Shown here: positions 42,239-50,641 of the stretch, piece by piece
Layout of the letters: every line of letters starts with the position of its first letter
Numbering within the stretch: position 1 is the stretch's first letter
NCBI RefSeq assembly: GCF_000717345.1
Contig: NZ_JNZA01000043.1
Span: 1 to 64,000 of the forward strand
Source: Streptomyces lydicus
GTDB taxonomy: Bacteria > Actinomycetota > Actinomycetes > Streptomycetales > Streptomycetaceae
Direction: 5' to 3'
Length of the DNA: 64,000 bases
Notes under the pieces: model-generated
What the model was told of the DNA's origin: nothing
What the model saw: the letters and a program-made list of their open reading frames with translations, nothing else
Databases searched by the model: none
Position numbers and translations under genes: made by a program

Positions 42239-43504
42239 ATGGAGTTGACCGGACCCGGAGCCGTACCCGCCCTGACCGCCGCATACGAGGTGATCCGCCA
42301 GCCACTGGGCGAGATCCTGCCGCGGCTCTCCGCCGTCCTGGCCGAGCTGGTCCCGCACCGCGCCGCCGCCGAACTCTCCACGCACTGCGTCCACTCACCG
42401 TTCAAGACCTACGGCGATCCGGAGATCATCGACCGGCTCTCCACCGCAGACATGGCGCCACTGCTCGCCTCGGGCGTCCCGGGCCGACCGTGGCAGGGCA
42501 CACTTCCCCTCGCCGGTGGTGAGCGGCCCGTCCTCGTCGTGACGAGCGATGCGACGCCCCGGCGCGCGGTCCTGCTGCTGGTACGCGAGGCCGACGCGCC
42601 GCCCGTCGACGAGCCGGCGACCGCGCTCGCCCAGACCCTCTGGGACGTGGTGACCAGCCACTTCGACCGGCTGGCGTCGGAGGCCATGCCCGGGGCGCTG
42701 GCTCGCTCGCGGACCGCCGCCGGGACCCGGGCGCGGGTGATCGCGGAACTCGGCGAGGCGTACTCGGCGTCGCTCACCGCGCTGCTGGGCGTGCTGCGCA
42801 GCCGCACCCTCGGCGACGCGGCGGCCCGGGCCACCGCCACGGACCTGGCGGTCTCGGCCCTGGTGGAGCTGCGCGCGGAGGCGGAGCGGGATCAGGAGAT
42901 CGCCGAGGAGCCGGCCGGGCAGGCGTTCTCCCGGCTCGCCGACTCGCTCCGGCCGCTGGTGCGTTACAGCCCGGTCCGCCTGGAGCTGGGCGCGCCCGAC
43001 TCCACCCGGACGGTCGCCGCGGACGTGGCGCACACCGCGCGGGTGATCGTCCGGGCCGTGCTGCTGAAGGTGCTGGAGCAGGAAACGGTGACCCGGGTGC
43101 ACGTCGGCTGGCAGCTCACCGACGACGAGTTGCGCGCGACCCTACGGGACGACGGGCCCGGCACCCTCACCCACGACGTCCTGGCGCCGGGCCGGGTCAC
43201 GGAACGGCTCGACGTGCTCGACGGGCGGCTCGACGTCGACGCCGTGCCCGGCTGGGGGACCACGATCGCGGCGACGATCCCGCTCCGGGTCTCCCAGGAC
43301 CCGGCGCCCGACCCGCTCATCGCCCTGGGTGAACGGGAACTGGAGGTGCTGGCGCGGCTCGCGCTCGGGCACCGCAATCGGGCGATCGCGCAGGAGCTGC
43401 ACATCAGCGAGTCGACGGTGAAGTTCCACGTGGCGAAGATCCTCACCAAACTGGGCGTCGCGTCGCGGGGCGAGGCAGCGGCCCTCTTCCACGCCGTGGC
43501 CTAG
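42239..43504 (+). CDS. LuxR-type regulator with a histidine-kinase-like ATPase region
   Basis: A 421-aa protein. Residues 1-150 resemble a GAF-like sensor region without recognised ligand residues. The middle (about 150-345) resembles a degenerate HisKA_3/HATPase module, with DDGPGTLTHDV and GWGTTIAATIPL as G-box-like motifs. The C-terminus is a LuxR helix-turn-helix (LGERELEVLARLALGHRNRA, IAQELHISESTVKFHV). A kinase-like core and a DNA-binding domain on one chain is a compact one-component layout. GAGG precedes ATG 42239. The TAG stop lies inside the MITE-like repeat, so the original C-terminus may have been slightly longer. Confidence 0.82.
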   Translation: MELTGPGAVPALTAAYEVIRQPLGEILPRLSAVLAELVPHRAAAELSTHCVHSPFKTYGDPEIIDRLSTADMAPLLASGVPGRPWQGTLPLAGGERPVLVVTSDATPRRAVLLLVREADAPPVDEPATALAQTLWDVVTSHFDRLASEAMPGALARSRTAAGTRARVIAELGEAYSASLTALLGVLRSRTLGDAAARATATDLAVSALVELRAEAERDQEIAEEPAGQAFSRLADSLRPLVRYSPVRLELGAPDSTRTVAADVAHTARVIVRAVLLKVLEQETVTRVHVGWQLTDDELRATLRDDGPGTLTHDVLAPGRVTERLDVLDGRLDVDAVPGWGTTIAATIPLRVSQDPAPDPLIALGERELEVLARLALGHRNRAIAQELHISESTVKFHVAKILTKLGVASRGEAAALFHAVA

Positions 43505-43672
43505 GGGCTGTCGTTTGGATCATGCCGGGCTCGCGGGGTCTGGCACCGCACTCCCCCAGCTAACGCTGGGGGTGCCCCCACGCCGCGTTGTCGTCGGTCG
43601 CCAGGGCTCCGCCCTGACTCCCTCCTCCGCCTTGCGATGCACGGCACCAGACCCCGCTCCCTGATCCGGCCT
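43499..43672. mobile_element. MITE-like repeat, copy 1 (complete)
   Basis: A 174-bp block shared with 58862-59008. Near the left end is CGTTTGGATCATGCC and beyond the right end the inverted CCGTTGGATCAGGCC (complement of about 43669-43683), so imperfect terminal inverted repeats are present. Subterminal GCGGGGTCTGG and CCAGACCCCGC are also inverted, so the element can fold into a long hairpin. It encodes no transposase. A 27-bp part absent from copy 2 holds its own hairpin cccccagc-taac-gctggggg (43553-43572). It abuts the LuxR gene and a truncated minus-strand gene. Confidence 0.8.
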
Positions 43673-43685
43673 GATCCAACGGCCG

Positions 43686-43787
43686 CCGCGGCCCCCGTTC
43701 CGGCCCCGGCTCGTGACGGTGCCGGACCGACCAGAGCCAGACGTCCTCACCCACGACGAGACGGCGGAGTTGACGATCCTTGCGCAC
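43686..43787 (-). pseudogene. N-terminal gene fragment cut by the repeat
   Basis: A GTG-started minus-strand frame reads MRKDRQLRRLVVGED, then VWLWSVRHRHEPGPE, in a compact basic/aromatic style like a real protein start. It then runs into the repeat and continues with the same tail (GSGSGVWCRASQ...) that follows the broken tautomerase. The downstream part of the gene is missing. The original product is not recognised. Confidence 0.5.
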
Positions 43788-43832
43788 GGGGGCGAGCGTA
43801 CCGAAGGGCGGTGTGCGGGGCGCCGGCCGCTG

Positions 43833-44549
43833 TCAGGCCAGGTGCTTGCCGTTGTCCACGTGCCGGGCCTTCGGCACGCCGCTGAACCGCGCGGCCTGCC
43901 CGGCCGGAGCCGTACGCATCGTGCGTTCCGCGCGGGCCCGCCGCTCAGCGGCCTCGTCCACCGGCGTCACATCGGTCCAGTAGATGTCGAGCATCGTCCG
44001 CAGCGACGTCGGCTCGCTCATCGGCCCTATGGGGACGGTGATGCTGTCCAGCGCCTGCCACAGCTCGTAGTCCGCCTGCTCGGCGACGCCGCTGCTCCTG
44101 GCGTGTGCCGCTTGGTGCTTGTGCACGGCGAGGGCGAGGTCGCGCAGGCGGTCCCGGTGGTTCTGCGCCACCTGGTGATTGATGGACCGGTTGATCTCCT
44201 TCTTCACGCGGTTGATCTCGGCCAGCGCGTTCTGCACCGTCCGGCTGAAGTTCGCCGCCCGGTGCCGCCAGGCGTCGTACTCCCGCTTGGAGGCGAACCA
44301 CTCCTCCTTGCCGGCCTGCCCGCGGGCGAAGCACTCCAGCCGGAACTGCTCACGCTCCTCGCGACGCTTGCGCAGCACCGAGGAGTTCCGCTGGAAGAGG
44401 GTGTTGAGTGCGTCGCGGGTGCGGTCGATGAGGGCGGGGTCGATGAGTGCCGCCCAGGTCTCCTGGTCACGCGCGGGAGGGTGGGCGTTGTCGAGGACGA
44501 GCTGCTCGTAGCCGGCGTCGTCGAGTCGGGTGAGGTGACCTGCGTCCAT
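43833..44549 (-). CDS. Hypothetical helical/coiled-coil protein (238 aa)
   Basis: A 238-aa soluble, highly charged helical protein. It starts MDAGHLTRLDDAGYEQLVLD and has long amphipathic stretches (VLRKRREEREQFRLECFARG, INRVKKEINRSINHQVAQN, DRLRDLALAVHKHQAAHA) consistent with coiled coils. GGAGG is 8 bases before ATG 44549. No enzyme motif is visible. It is divergent from the 117-aa gene across 302 bp. Relatives, as far as I recall, occur in streptomycete accessory regions with unknown role. It might act as a structural or partner protein of a conflict system; that is only inference. Confidence 0.75.
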   Translation of the reverse strand: MDAGHLTRLDDAGYEQLVLDNAHPPARDQETWAALIDPALIDRTRDALNTLFQRNSSVLRKRREEREQFRLECFARGQAGKEEWFASKREYDAWRHRAANFSRTVQNALAEINRVKKEINRSINHQVAQNHRDRLRDLALAVHKHQAAHARSSGVAEQADYELWQALDSITVPIGPMSEPTSLRTMLDIYWTDVTPVDEAAERRARAERTMRTAPAGQAARFSGVPKARHVDNGKHLA

Positions 44550-44851
44550 CAGTCGGCCTCCAAGCCGGTTGTGGGCTGCTGCACCCATGGTGGCCGCACG
44601 GTGTGACGCCCGGCAGGGCGCACGGGGACAGGGGTGAACGCGCCCCTGGCATGGGCCAGTGGCGCGCCGTTGTCCGCAGGAGTGGTGCGGCGGAACCGGG
44701 CGCCGGAGGCCGGGCACCGCGGAAGCCGTCGGCTGCGTGGGGGCCGCGGGGCCTGTGACGCGTGAACAAGAGTTGAACGGCGGCGGGTGGTTGCCCGTAT
44801 CTCCTCGTAGCCGTGCCCCATGGGGGTTCGTCCACGATGCGAGGAGGGCCC
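44550..44851. other. 302-bp divergent promoter region
   Basis: Gap between the 238-aa and 117-aa genes. GAGGAGG lies before the plus-strand gene and GGAGG before the minus-strand one. There is no clear operator or small gene. Confidence 0.4.
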
Positions 44852-45205
44852 ATGAGTGAATCTGGTAACCCGGTGCCGATCCAGGCCATGCCGGACGGAG
44901 ACGCCGAACTGTCGCTGGTGGTCCGGCTTCAGTGGGAGGACGTGGCCGCGCTCGGCCAGGAGGCGTCCCGGCTCGCCGCCCGCTACAAGCGTCCGGTCGG
45001 CCTCGATGAGGCGGCCAGCCACCGGCTGCGCATCCGGCGGGCCGCGCCACCCCATCCCACGACGGTGGCGCAGGAGCGGGCGCAGCCAGCCGTGGCGGCC
45101 GCCACCACCACCGTGTCACCGCTGCCCGCCCGCTCCCCCCAGGAACAGGCCCGGCAGGCGATCGAGAAGATCAACGGCAGCGCGCTCGGGCACGAGACGG
45201 CGTAG
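44852..45205 (+). CDS. Small hypothetical protein (117 aa)
   Basis: A 117-aa protein. Residues 15-60 (DGDAELSLVVRLQWEDVAAL and GQEASRLAARYKRPVGL) form a compact predicted alpha/beta unit. The rest is an Ala/Pro/Thr linker and a final helix (EQARQAIEKINGSALG). GAGGAGGG precedes the ATG. No function recognised. It is probably linked to the divergent 238-aa gene. Confidence 0.68.
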   Translation: MSESGNPVPIQAMPDGDAELSLVVRLQWEDVAALGQEASRLAARYKRPVGLDEAASHRLRIRRAAPPHPTTVAQERAQPAVAAATTTVSPLPARSPQEQARQAIEKINGSALGHETA

Positions 45206-45378
45206 CCGGACAGCGGGACGGCGGCTGGGCCGACGGAGCGAAGATCATCGGCCCAACGGCGCAACGCCCGCCGAGGCAGCGTGCCGCCGGCCGTCCGCCG
45301 GTGATTGTGTGACGAGCCGGGCCCGACCGGCGCTGTGTCCCGCAGGACTGGGGCCCTGCACCGAGGAGGCAGGCACCC

Positions 45379-46830
45379 GTGCACATCACCGGCGCACTGC
45401 TGGCGGACACCGCCCCGGCCCAACTGCTGCCGGCCAGGCAGCTCATGGCGTTCACTCTGGCCTCGCACATCACCCTGGTGCCCCTGGGTGTGGCGCTGCC
45501 GCTGATCACCCTGATCATGCACCGGCGCGGATTGCGCCACAACGACCCGGTGGCCCTGCTCCTCGCCAGACGCTGGTCGGCCGTCATGGCGGTGCAGTTC
45601 GCGGTGGGCGTGGTGACCGGCACCGTGCTGTCCTTCGAGTTCGGGCTGCTCTGGCCGGGGCTGATGGGCAAATGGGGCGCGGTCTTCGGCATCGGCTTCG
45701 GCGTGGAGGCGTGGGCGTTCTTCCTCGAAGCCGTACTGATCGCCGTCTACCTCTACGGCTGGCGCAGGCTGAAGCCGCGTACGCACTTCCTGCTCGCTCT
45801 GCCGCTGCCCGCCGCCGCGCTGCTGGGTGCCTTCGGGATCCTGGCGGCGAACGCCTGGATGAACACGCCCGGAGGGTTCACCCTCGACGCGCAGGGCAAG
45901 CCCATGGACGTTGACGTCCGGGCGGCGCTCTTCACCGCGATGCTCGGCCCGCAGTACTGGCACTTCGTCGTGGCGATGCTGGTCACCGCGGGGTACGTGG
46001 TGGCCGGGGTCTACGCCGTCGGCTGGCTGCGCGGCCGCCGGGACCGCTACCACCGGCTCGGCTTCACCGTTCCCTTCACCCTGGCCGCGGTCTTCACCCC
46101 GGTGCAGTTCGTCCTGGGGGACTCGCTCGCCCGCTCCGTCTTCCACGAACAGCCGGTGAAATTCGCCGCGACGGAGATCGTGTGGCGGACCGACACCCAT
46201 GTGCCGGAGTACATCTTCGGCCGGCTGCACCCCGACGGGCATGTCTCCGGCGGCATCAGGATTCCCCAACTCGACTCGATGCTGGCCGGGTTCACGCCCG
46301 GTACGAAGGTGACCGGGCTGACCTCCGTGCCGGCGGACGCCCGCCCGACGGCCACCCAGGCCACCCTCGCCCACTGGGCCTTCGACCTCATGGTCGGCAT
46401 CGGGTCGCTGCTGGTCCTGCTCGCGCTCTGGTTCGCCTGGAGCCGGCTGCGGCACCGTCGGCTGCCCGCCTCACCGTGGTTCTTCCGCGGCGCGGCCTGC
46501 GCCGGCGTGGCCTCCGTCGTCGCAGTCGAATGCGGCTGGATCACCGCCGAGGTGGGCCGCCAGCCCTGGATCGTCTACGGGCACATGCGCATCGCCGAGG
46601 CGGTGACCCCGACCCGGGCCCTCACCCTGTGGATCATGTTCGGCCTGGTGCTGCTGGTGTACGTCTTCATCTTCGGCTCGCTGCTGGCCGTACTGCTGAA
46701 GATGCGGACGCGCTGGCGGGCCGCCGACGGACGCACCGGAACCGCGCGGGACGAGGGGCCGGAGAGCGACACCCCTTACGGGCCCCGCTCCCGGGTGCCG
46801 GCCGGTCCCGACCGGGACGGTGGCGGATGA
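45379..46830 (+). CDS. cydA: Cytochrome bd oxidase subunit I
   Basis: A 483-aa nine-helix haem subunit of the bd-type quinol oxidase, which reduces O2 with high affinity. It shows the N-terminal RQLMAFTLASHITLVP helix with haem-ligand His, GILAANAWMNTP, a short Q-loop, and the diagnostic GRQPW motif. The GTG start has GAGGAGG 9 bases upstream. It overlaps cydB by 4 bases (ATGA). A weak TTGTGTGAC-like sequence near 45305 could be a Rex half-site but is not convincing. The C-terminal about 35 residues are a charged, disordered tail. Confidence 0.95.
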   Translation: MHITGALLADTAPAQLLPARQLMAFTLASHITLVPLGVALPLITLIMHRRGLRHNDPVALLLARRWSAVMAVQFAVGVVTGTVLSFEFGLLWPGLMGKWGAVFGIGFGVEAWAFFLEAVLIAVYLYGWRRLKPRTHFLLALPLPAAALLGAFGILAANAWMNTPGGFTLDAQGKPMDVDVRAALFTAMLGPQYWHFVVAMLVTAGYVVAGVYAVGWLRGRRDRYHRLGFTVPFTLAAVFTPVQFVLGDSLARSVFHEQPVKFAATEIVWRTDTHVPEYIFGRLHPDGHVSGGIRIPQLDSMLAGFTPGTKVTGLTSVPADARPTATQATLAHWAFDLMVGIGSLLVLLALWFAWSRLRHRRLPASPWFFRGAACAGVASVVAVECGWITAEVGRQPWIVYGHMRIAEAVTPTRALTLWIMFGLVLLVYVFIFGSLLAVLLKMRTRWRAADGRTGTARDEGPESDTPYGPRSRVPAGPDRDGGG

Positions 46831-47873
46831 TCGCCGACCTCATCGCCGTCCTGCTGCTGCTCGTGGTCGCCGCCTACGCCTGCGCCGGCGGAACGGACTA
46901 CGGCGCCGGGTTCTGGGACCTCACCGCCGGCGGAGCCGAGCGCGGGCGGCGGCCCCGATGGCTGATCGACCACGCCATGGCTCCGGTGTGGGAGGTCAAC
47001 AACGTCTGGCTGGTCTTCGTCTTCGTCATCATGTGGACCGGGTTCCCGGTCCTCTTCCAGACGGTGTTCTCCGCGATGTGGGTCCCGCTGGCGCTGGCCG
47101 CCGTCGGCATGGTCCTGCGCGGTGCCGGCTTCGCGCTGCGCAAGCCCGTACGCCGGATCGCCGGCCGCCGGCTCTACGGCGCGGTGTTCGCGCTGGCCTC
47201 CCTCCTCACCCCCTTCTTCCTGGGCGCGGCCGTCGGAGGCATCGCCTCCGGCCGGGCGGCTCCGGGCACCGAGGCGTCGGCGGAGGCATGGTCCAACCCG
47301 ACCTCCGTGCTCTTCGGGCTGCTCGCCGTCGTCACCACCGCCTTTCTCGGCGCGGTCTTCCTGGCCCGCGACGCCGACCGCTTCGACGCGCCCGACCTCG
47401 TCGGCTACTTCCGGCGGCGGGCGCTCGGCAGCCTCGTCGCGCTCGTCGCCCTGACGGCCGTCATGCTGACCGTCACCCGCACCGACGCCCCGCACGTCTG
47501 GCACGGACTGACCCACGGCGCGGGCCTCGCCCTCGTTCTCCTGGCCGGCGTCTGCTCCCTGGTCACCGGGTGGCTGCTGGTGCGCAGGTCCGGCGCGTGG
47601 TCACGGGCCACGGCGGTCGGCGTGGTCGCGGCGGCGGTGCTCGCCTGGGGCGTCGCCCAGCGGCCCTACCTCATCCCCACTTCCCTGACGGTGGCCGAGG
47701 GGGCGGGCGCTCCCTCGGCGCTGCGCTGGCTGGGCCTGGTCATCCTCGTCGCCGTGGTGCTGATCGCGCCGGCCGTGGGCCTCCTGTACTGGCTCGACAC
47801 GCACGGCGAGTTGGAGCCGCTCTCGGACGCCGATCTGCGCGGCACCGAACCGGACCACAGTGGCGAGCGCTGA
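46827..47873 (+). CDS. cydB: Cytochrome bd oxidase subunit II
   Basis: A 348-aa partner of CydA with eight or nine membrane helices. Typical motifs are GGTDYGAGFWDLTAGG near the N-terminus and APVWEVNNVWLVFVFVIMWT (51-70 region), then FGLLAVVTTAFLGAVFLARD. Its ATG overlaps the cydA TGA, so the two are translationally coupled. The usual downstream cydCD ABC transporter genes for oxidase assembly are not here; the next gene is on the opposite strand. Confidence 0.94.
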   Translation: MIADLIAVLLLLVVAAYACAGGTDYGAGFWDLTAGGAERGRRPRWLIDHAMAPVWEVNNVWLVFVFVIMWTGFPVLFQTVFSAMWVPLALAAVGMVLRGAGFALRKPVRRIAGRRLYGAVFALASLLTPFFLGAAVGGIASGRAAPGTEASAEAWSNPTSVLFGLLAVVTTAFLGAVFLARDADRFDAPDLVGYFRRRALGSLVALVALTAVMLTVTRTDAPHVWHGLTHGAGLALVLLAGVCSLVTGWLLVRRSGAWSRATAVGVVAAAVLAWGVAQRPYLIPTSLTVAEGAGAPSALRWLGLVILVAVVLIAPAVGLLYWLDTHGELEPLSDADLRGTEPDHSGER

Positions 47874-47896
47874 CACCTCCGGCCCCCGGGCGTGCC

Positions 47897-48715
47897 TCAG
47901 CAGCGCTCGTCGACGTACCCCTCGGCGCCGGCCGGAACGACCTCGCGGTCCCGCAGCGTGACGGACAGCTTCCTGCCCCAGGCGCGGCAGGCGGCGGTGA
48001 AGCCCTTCCTGGTGTATTCGATGACGAAGATGCGGTTGTGGTAGGCGTCCGCGAAGTCGGTGCATTCGTCGTAGCGGGTGCATTCCTCGACCACCGCGAA
48101 GTCGAAGCCGATCGCGCCGCGGCGCGGCAGCAGATCGGTGGTGTTCTTCTGGGCGATGGCCAGCCGCTGCTGATGGGCGCGGCGCGCCAGCAGCTGCGCG
48201 AACGCGGCCGCGTGCCGGGCGGTGAGCCGGCCGTGGGACCGTTCGTAGGAATCGAGGTTATCCGGTTCCACGGCGTCGAATCCCGCCGTGGCGCAGCCGT
48301 CGATCCACGGGCCGACGACGTCCATGAGGGCGGTGCGTTTGGCGGCGGTGGAGATGTCCAGCAGCGATTCGTGCCAGTCCTCGTCGACGACGGGCTTTCC
48401 GTGCCCGTCCCGCAGCAGCAGATCCGGATGGTGTGCGTTCCAGAAGCCGGTGGCGTCGGGCTGCGCCTGGAAGGCATTGACGTAACAGACGTTGTAGCGG
48501 CCGGCGGCGGGCTTCGCCGTGCGGTCACGGGAGACCGCCCGCACGTCGGCCGGCGGCGGATAGGCGCCGCCGAGCTGGTAGTCGAACATCGCGTTCGCGG
48601 CCGGGAGCCGCACCGAGCCGTCGGATTCCTTGGGGGATCGAGCGGGGGAGCAGGCCGTGCCGAGCGCGAGGGCCAGGACACCGGTGATGGCGACAAAAGG
48701 ACGAAGTGGGCGCAC
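47897..48715 (-). CDS. GH114 endo-alpha-1,4-polygalactosaminidase-like lipoprotein
   Basis: A 272-aa secreted protein with a lipobox L18-G-T-A-C22. The TIM-barrel domain shows the GH114 features: NVCYVNAFQAQPD, VGPWIDGCATAGFDAVEPDNLDSYE (split: WIDGCATAGFDAVEPDN / LDSYE) with acidic residues at the strand ends, RLAIAQKNT and FVIEYTRKGF. The family cleaves galactosaminogalactan-type polymers, for example of fungal walls. The GTG start has no good ribosome binding site but gives a clean signal peptide. Confidence 0.88.
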   Translation of the reverse strand: MRPLRPFVAITGVLALALGTACSPARSPKESDGSVRLPAANAMFDYQLGGAYPPPADVRAVSRDRTAKPAAGRYNVCYVNAFQAQPDATGFWNAHHPDLLLRDGHGKPVVDEDWHESLLDISTAAKRTALMDVVGPWIDGCATAGFDAVEPDNLDSYERSHGRLTARHAAAFAQLLARRAHQQRLAIAQKNTTDLLPRRGAIGFDFAVVEECTRYDECTDFADAYHNRIFVIEYTRKGFTAACRAWGRKLSVTLRDREVVPAGAEGYVDERC

Positions 48716-48965
48716 GGGGCGAGCTTACGCGGGGTGATCACGGTCCCGGAGTGCGGGTTCCGCCGCGGCGACGCTCCGTGCCGCGGTGTCCACCGGGAAG
48801 TCTGTTTCCCCGTCAACCATCGGAGCATTCGCATGGCATCACGCCGGCAACGGCGAGGCTTATCCGATCTTCTGTCGAAAGCATTCCATACTGCCGCCGG
48901 ATACCGGAACCGTGACCGGCGGGAATGCGCTTCTCCCGGTCCGGGCGAGCGGCGAGAGGACGGGA

Positions 48966-50603
48966 ATGCCCGAGGAGTTTTCGGAACGGCGCCGGGCGAC
49001 GGCCTGGCTGCGGCGCACCGCCGGGCCGAGTTTCGACGACCGTGCCGAGGGGCCCGCCGAAGAGCACCTCGACGACGACCTCGGGCCCGGGCACCCCGCA
49101 CTGGGACCCGGCCGGCTCTACCGCAGGGTGAGCGGGGCCGACCGGCACGCGCGGGAGGTGACCCCGCAGGAACTCGACACCCTCGGCGACCCCATGGCCA
49201 CCCTGTTCTTCCGGCGGAACGCCTTCCCGATGTCCGTGCAGGAGCTGCTCGACGGCCTCCCCGCCGCACCCGGCCAGCCCAAGGTCTATCTGGTGAGCGA
49301 GGCCGGCACGATTCCGCCCGACGCCGCACCGCACCTCCGGCGCGACATCCGCTTCGCGATCACCTACGCCGTCCAGGGCAACGAAGCCGACCTGCTGATC
49401 AGCACCGGCGCCAACAGCGACCCCCGGACGACCTTCCTCCAGGTCGCCTCCTGGGACGAGCGCAACGAGGTCTTCAACTACTACATGCGGGTCACCCCGA
49501 GCTGGGTGTGGACCGGCAGCTCCTGGGACGCGCTGGCCGCCCCGTCCCGGGGCAAGGGATGCTTCGACAGCCACATCAACGGCAGCGTCGTGATGAAGGA
49601 ACTCAAGCAGCCCTGGCTCAACTGGCAGTCCCAGTCGGCCGCCATCCAGCTCGCCGAGGACGACCCGCTGCGCGAGGACCCGCTGTACCGGAGGGTGATC
49701 GGCGCGGAGAACCTGGAGCCGACGGTCCGCTCGCAGATCACCCGGTGGACCCGGGGCCGGCTGCGTGCGGTCACCGACGGCGGCACCGTGCAGCACCCGG
49801 ACCACCTGCTGCGCCAGCTGTTCACCACGACGACGGTCAACCTCACCAGCACCGCCACCCAGAGCGCCGCGGTCCGCCCCGACGACGACCCGCTGCACCT
49901 GCCCATGGGCTTCTGGCTGAACAACGACGCGCTGCTCGACGACCTCGAACTGGAGGTGGACGCCGCCGTCCCGGCCGCGCCCGCCGCCCTCTACACCGAG
50001 GGCCTCGACCGCTTCGGCTTCCGGCTGGAGGAGAAGGCCAGCGGCTTCAGCCGGCCCGGGGACACCTTCTTCGCCTTCGTGGTGCCCGAAGCGGCCCTGG
50101 AGGACAACGCCGTCATCCGGGCCCTGTGGCAACAGGGCCTGATCACACCGAAGTTCGCGGCCGCCGCGCTGATGGTCGACTTCCCCAACCCGGTCTTCAG
50201 CGCCGACCGCGCCCGGCTGATGCGGTACGTGCCCACCGAGGCCACCGCCGCCGCCGGGCTCGGCGACCGGATCGCCGAGCGGATCGTGGCCGCCGCCGGC
50301 CAGCTGCCCGCCGACAGCCCCGAGGGGCGGTTCGCCGCACATTGGAGCCGTCCCGAGGACACCTGGCGCGCCGACTTCGCGCAGCGGCTGACCGCCTACC
50401 TGGAGCACGTCCAGCAGCGGATCACCACTGCGGACGGCTTCGACGACTACGTCCGGCTGGCCGAGTCCCGCCGCCGGCAGTTCAAGGCCATGAAGCTCCA
50501 CGAGTTCGAGCTGACCCTGCCGGTCACCGACATCCCCGAGACCGCCCCCACCCTGCGGATGCGCGAGGACGCCACCGTCACCGCACTCACCGCCCAGCCC
50601 TGA
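48966..50603 (+). CDS. Unrecognised protein A of a two-gene pair (545 aa)
   Basis: A 545-aa soluble protein with no signal peptide or membrane helix and no domain I recognise. Ordered, aromatic-rich blocks look conserved: FFRRNAFPMSVQELLDGL, RRDIRFAITYAVQGNEADLL, FNYYMRVTPSWVWTGSSW, GKGCFDSHINGSVVMKELKQ (with a Cys and His that could bind metal or haem) and LLRQLFTTTTVNL. GAGAGGA lies 4-8 bases before ATG 48966. The 381-aa gene follows after 38 bp, so both are surely one operon. Upstream 250 bp are less GC-rich and may hold the promoter. Confidence 0.75.
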   Translation: MPEEFSERRRATAWLRRTAGPSFDDRAEGPAEEHLDDDLGPGHPALGPGRLYRRVSGADRHAREVTPQELDTLGDPMATLFFRRNAFPMSVQELLDGLPAAPGQPKVYLVSEAGTIPPDAAPHLRRDIRFAITYAVQGNEADLLISTGANSDPRTTFLQVASWDERNEVFNYYMRVTPSWVWTGSSWDALAAPSRGKGCFDSHINGSVVMKELKQPWLNWQSQSAAIQLAEDDPLREDPLYRRVIGAENLEPTVRSQITRWTRGRLRAVTDGGTVQHPDHLLRQLFTTTTVNLTSTATQSAAVRPDDDPLHLPMGFWLNNDALLDDLELEVDAAVPAAPAALYTEGLDRFGFRLEEKASGFSRPGDTFFAFVVPEAALEDNAVIRALWQQGLITPKFAAAALMVDFPNPVFSADRARLMRYVPTEATAAAGLGDRIAERIVAAAGQLPADSPEGRFAAHWSRPEDTWRADFAQRLTAYLEHVQQRITTADGFDDYVRLAESRRRQFKAMKLHEFELTLPVTDIPETAPTLRMREDATVTALTAQP

Positions 50604-50641
50604 ACGCGCCCTCGCGCGCCCATCCACCGAGGAGCACCACC

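Noticed and set aside
45300..45315. Possible Rex operator before cydA
   Set aside because: Only a TTGTGTGAC-like half is present; the second half of the TTGTGAA-N-TTCACAA consensus is missing.
46820..50640. The upstream part of a 1655-codon open frame ending at 51787
   Set aside because: Only the last 381 codons (from ATG 50642) have protein-like composition and a ribosome binding site; earlier codons lie out of frame over cydB and the 545-aa gene.
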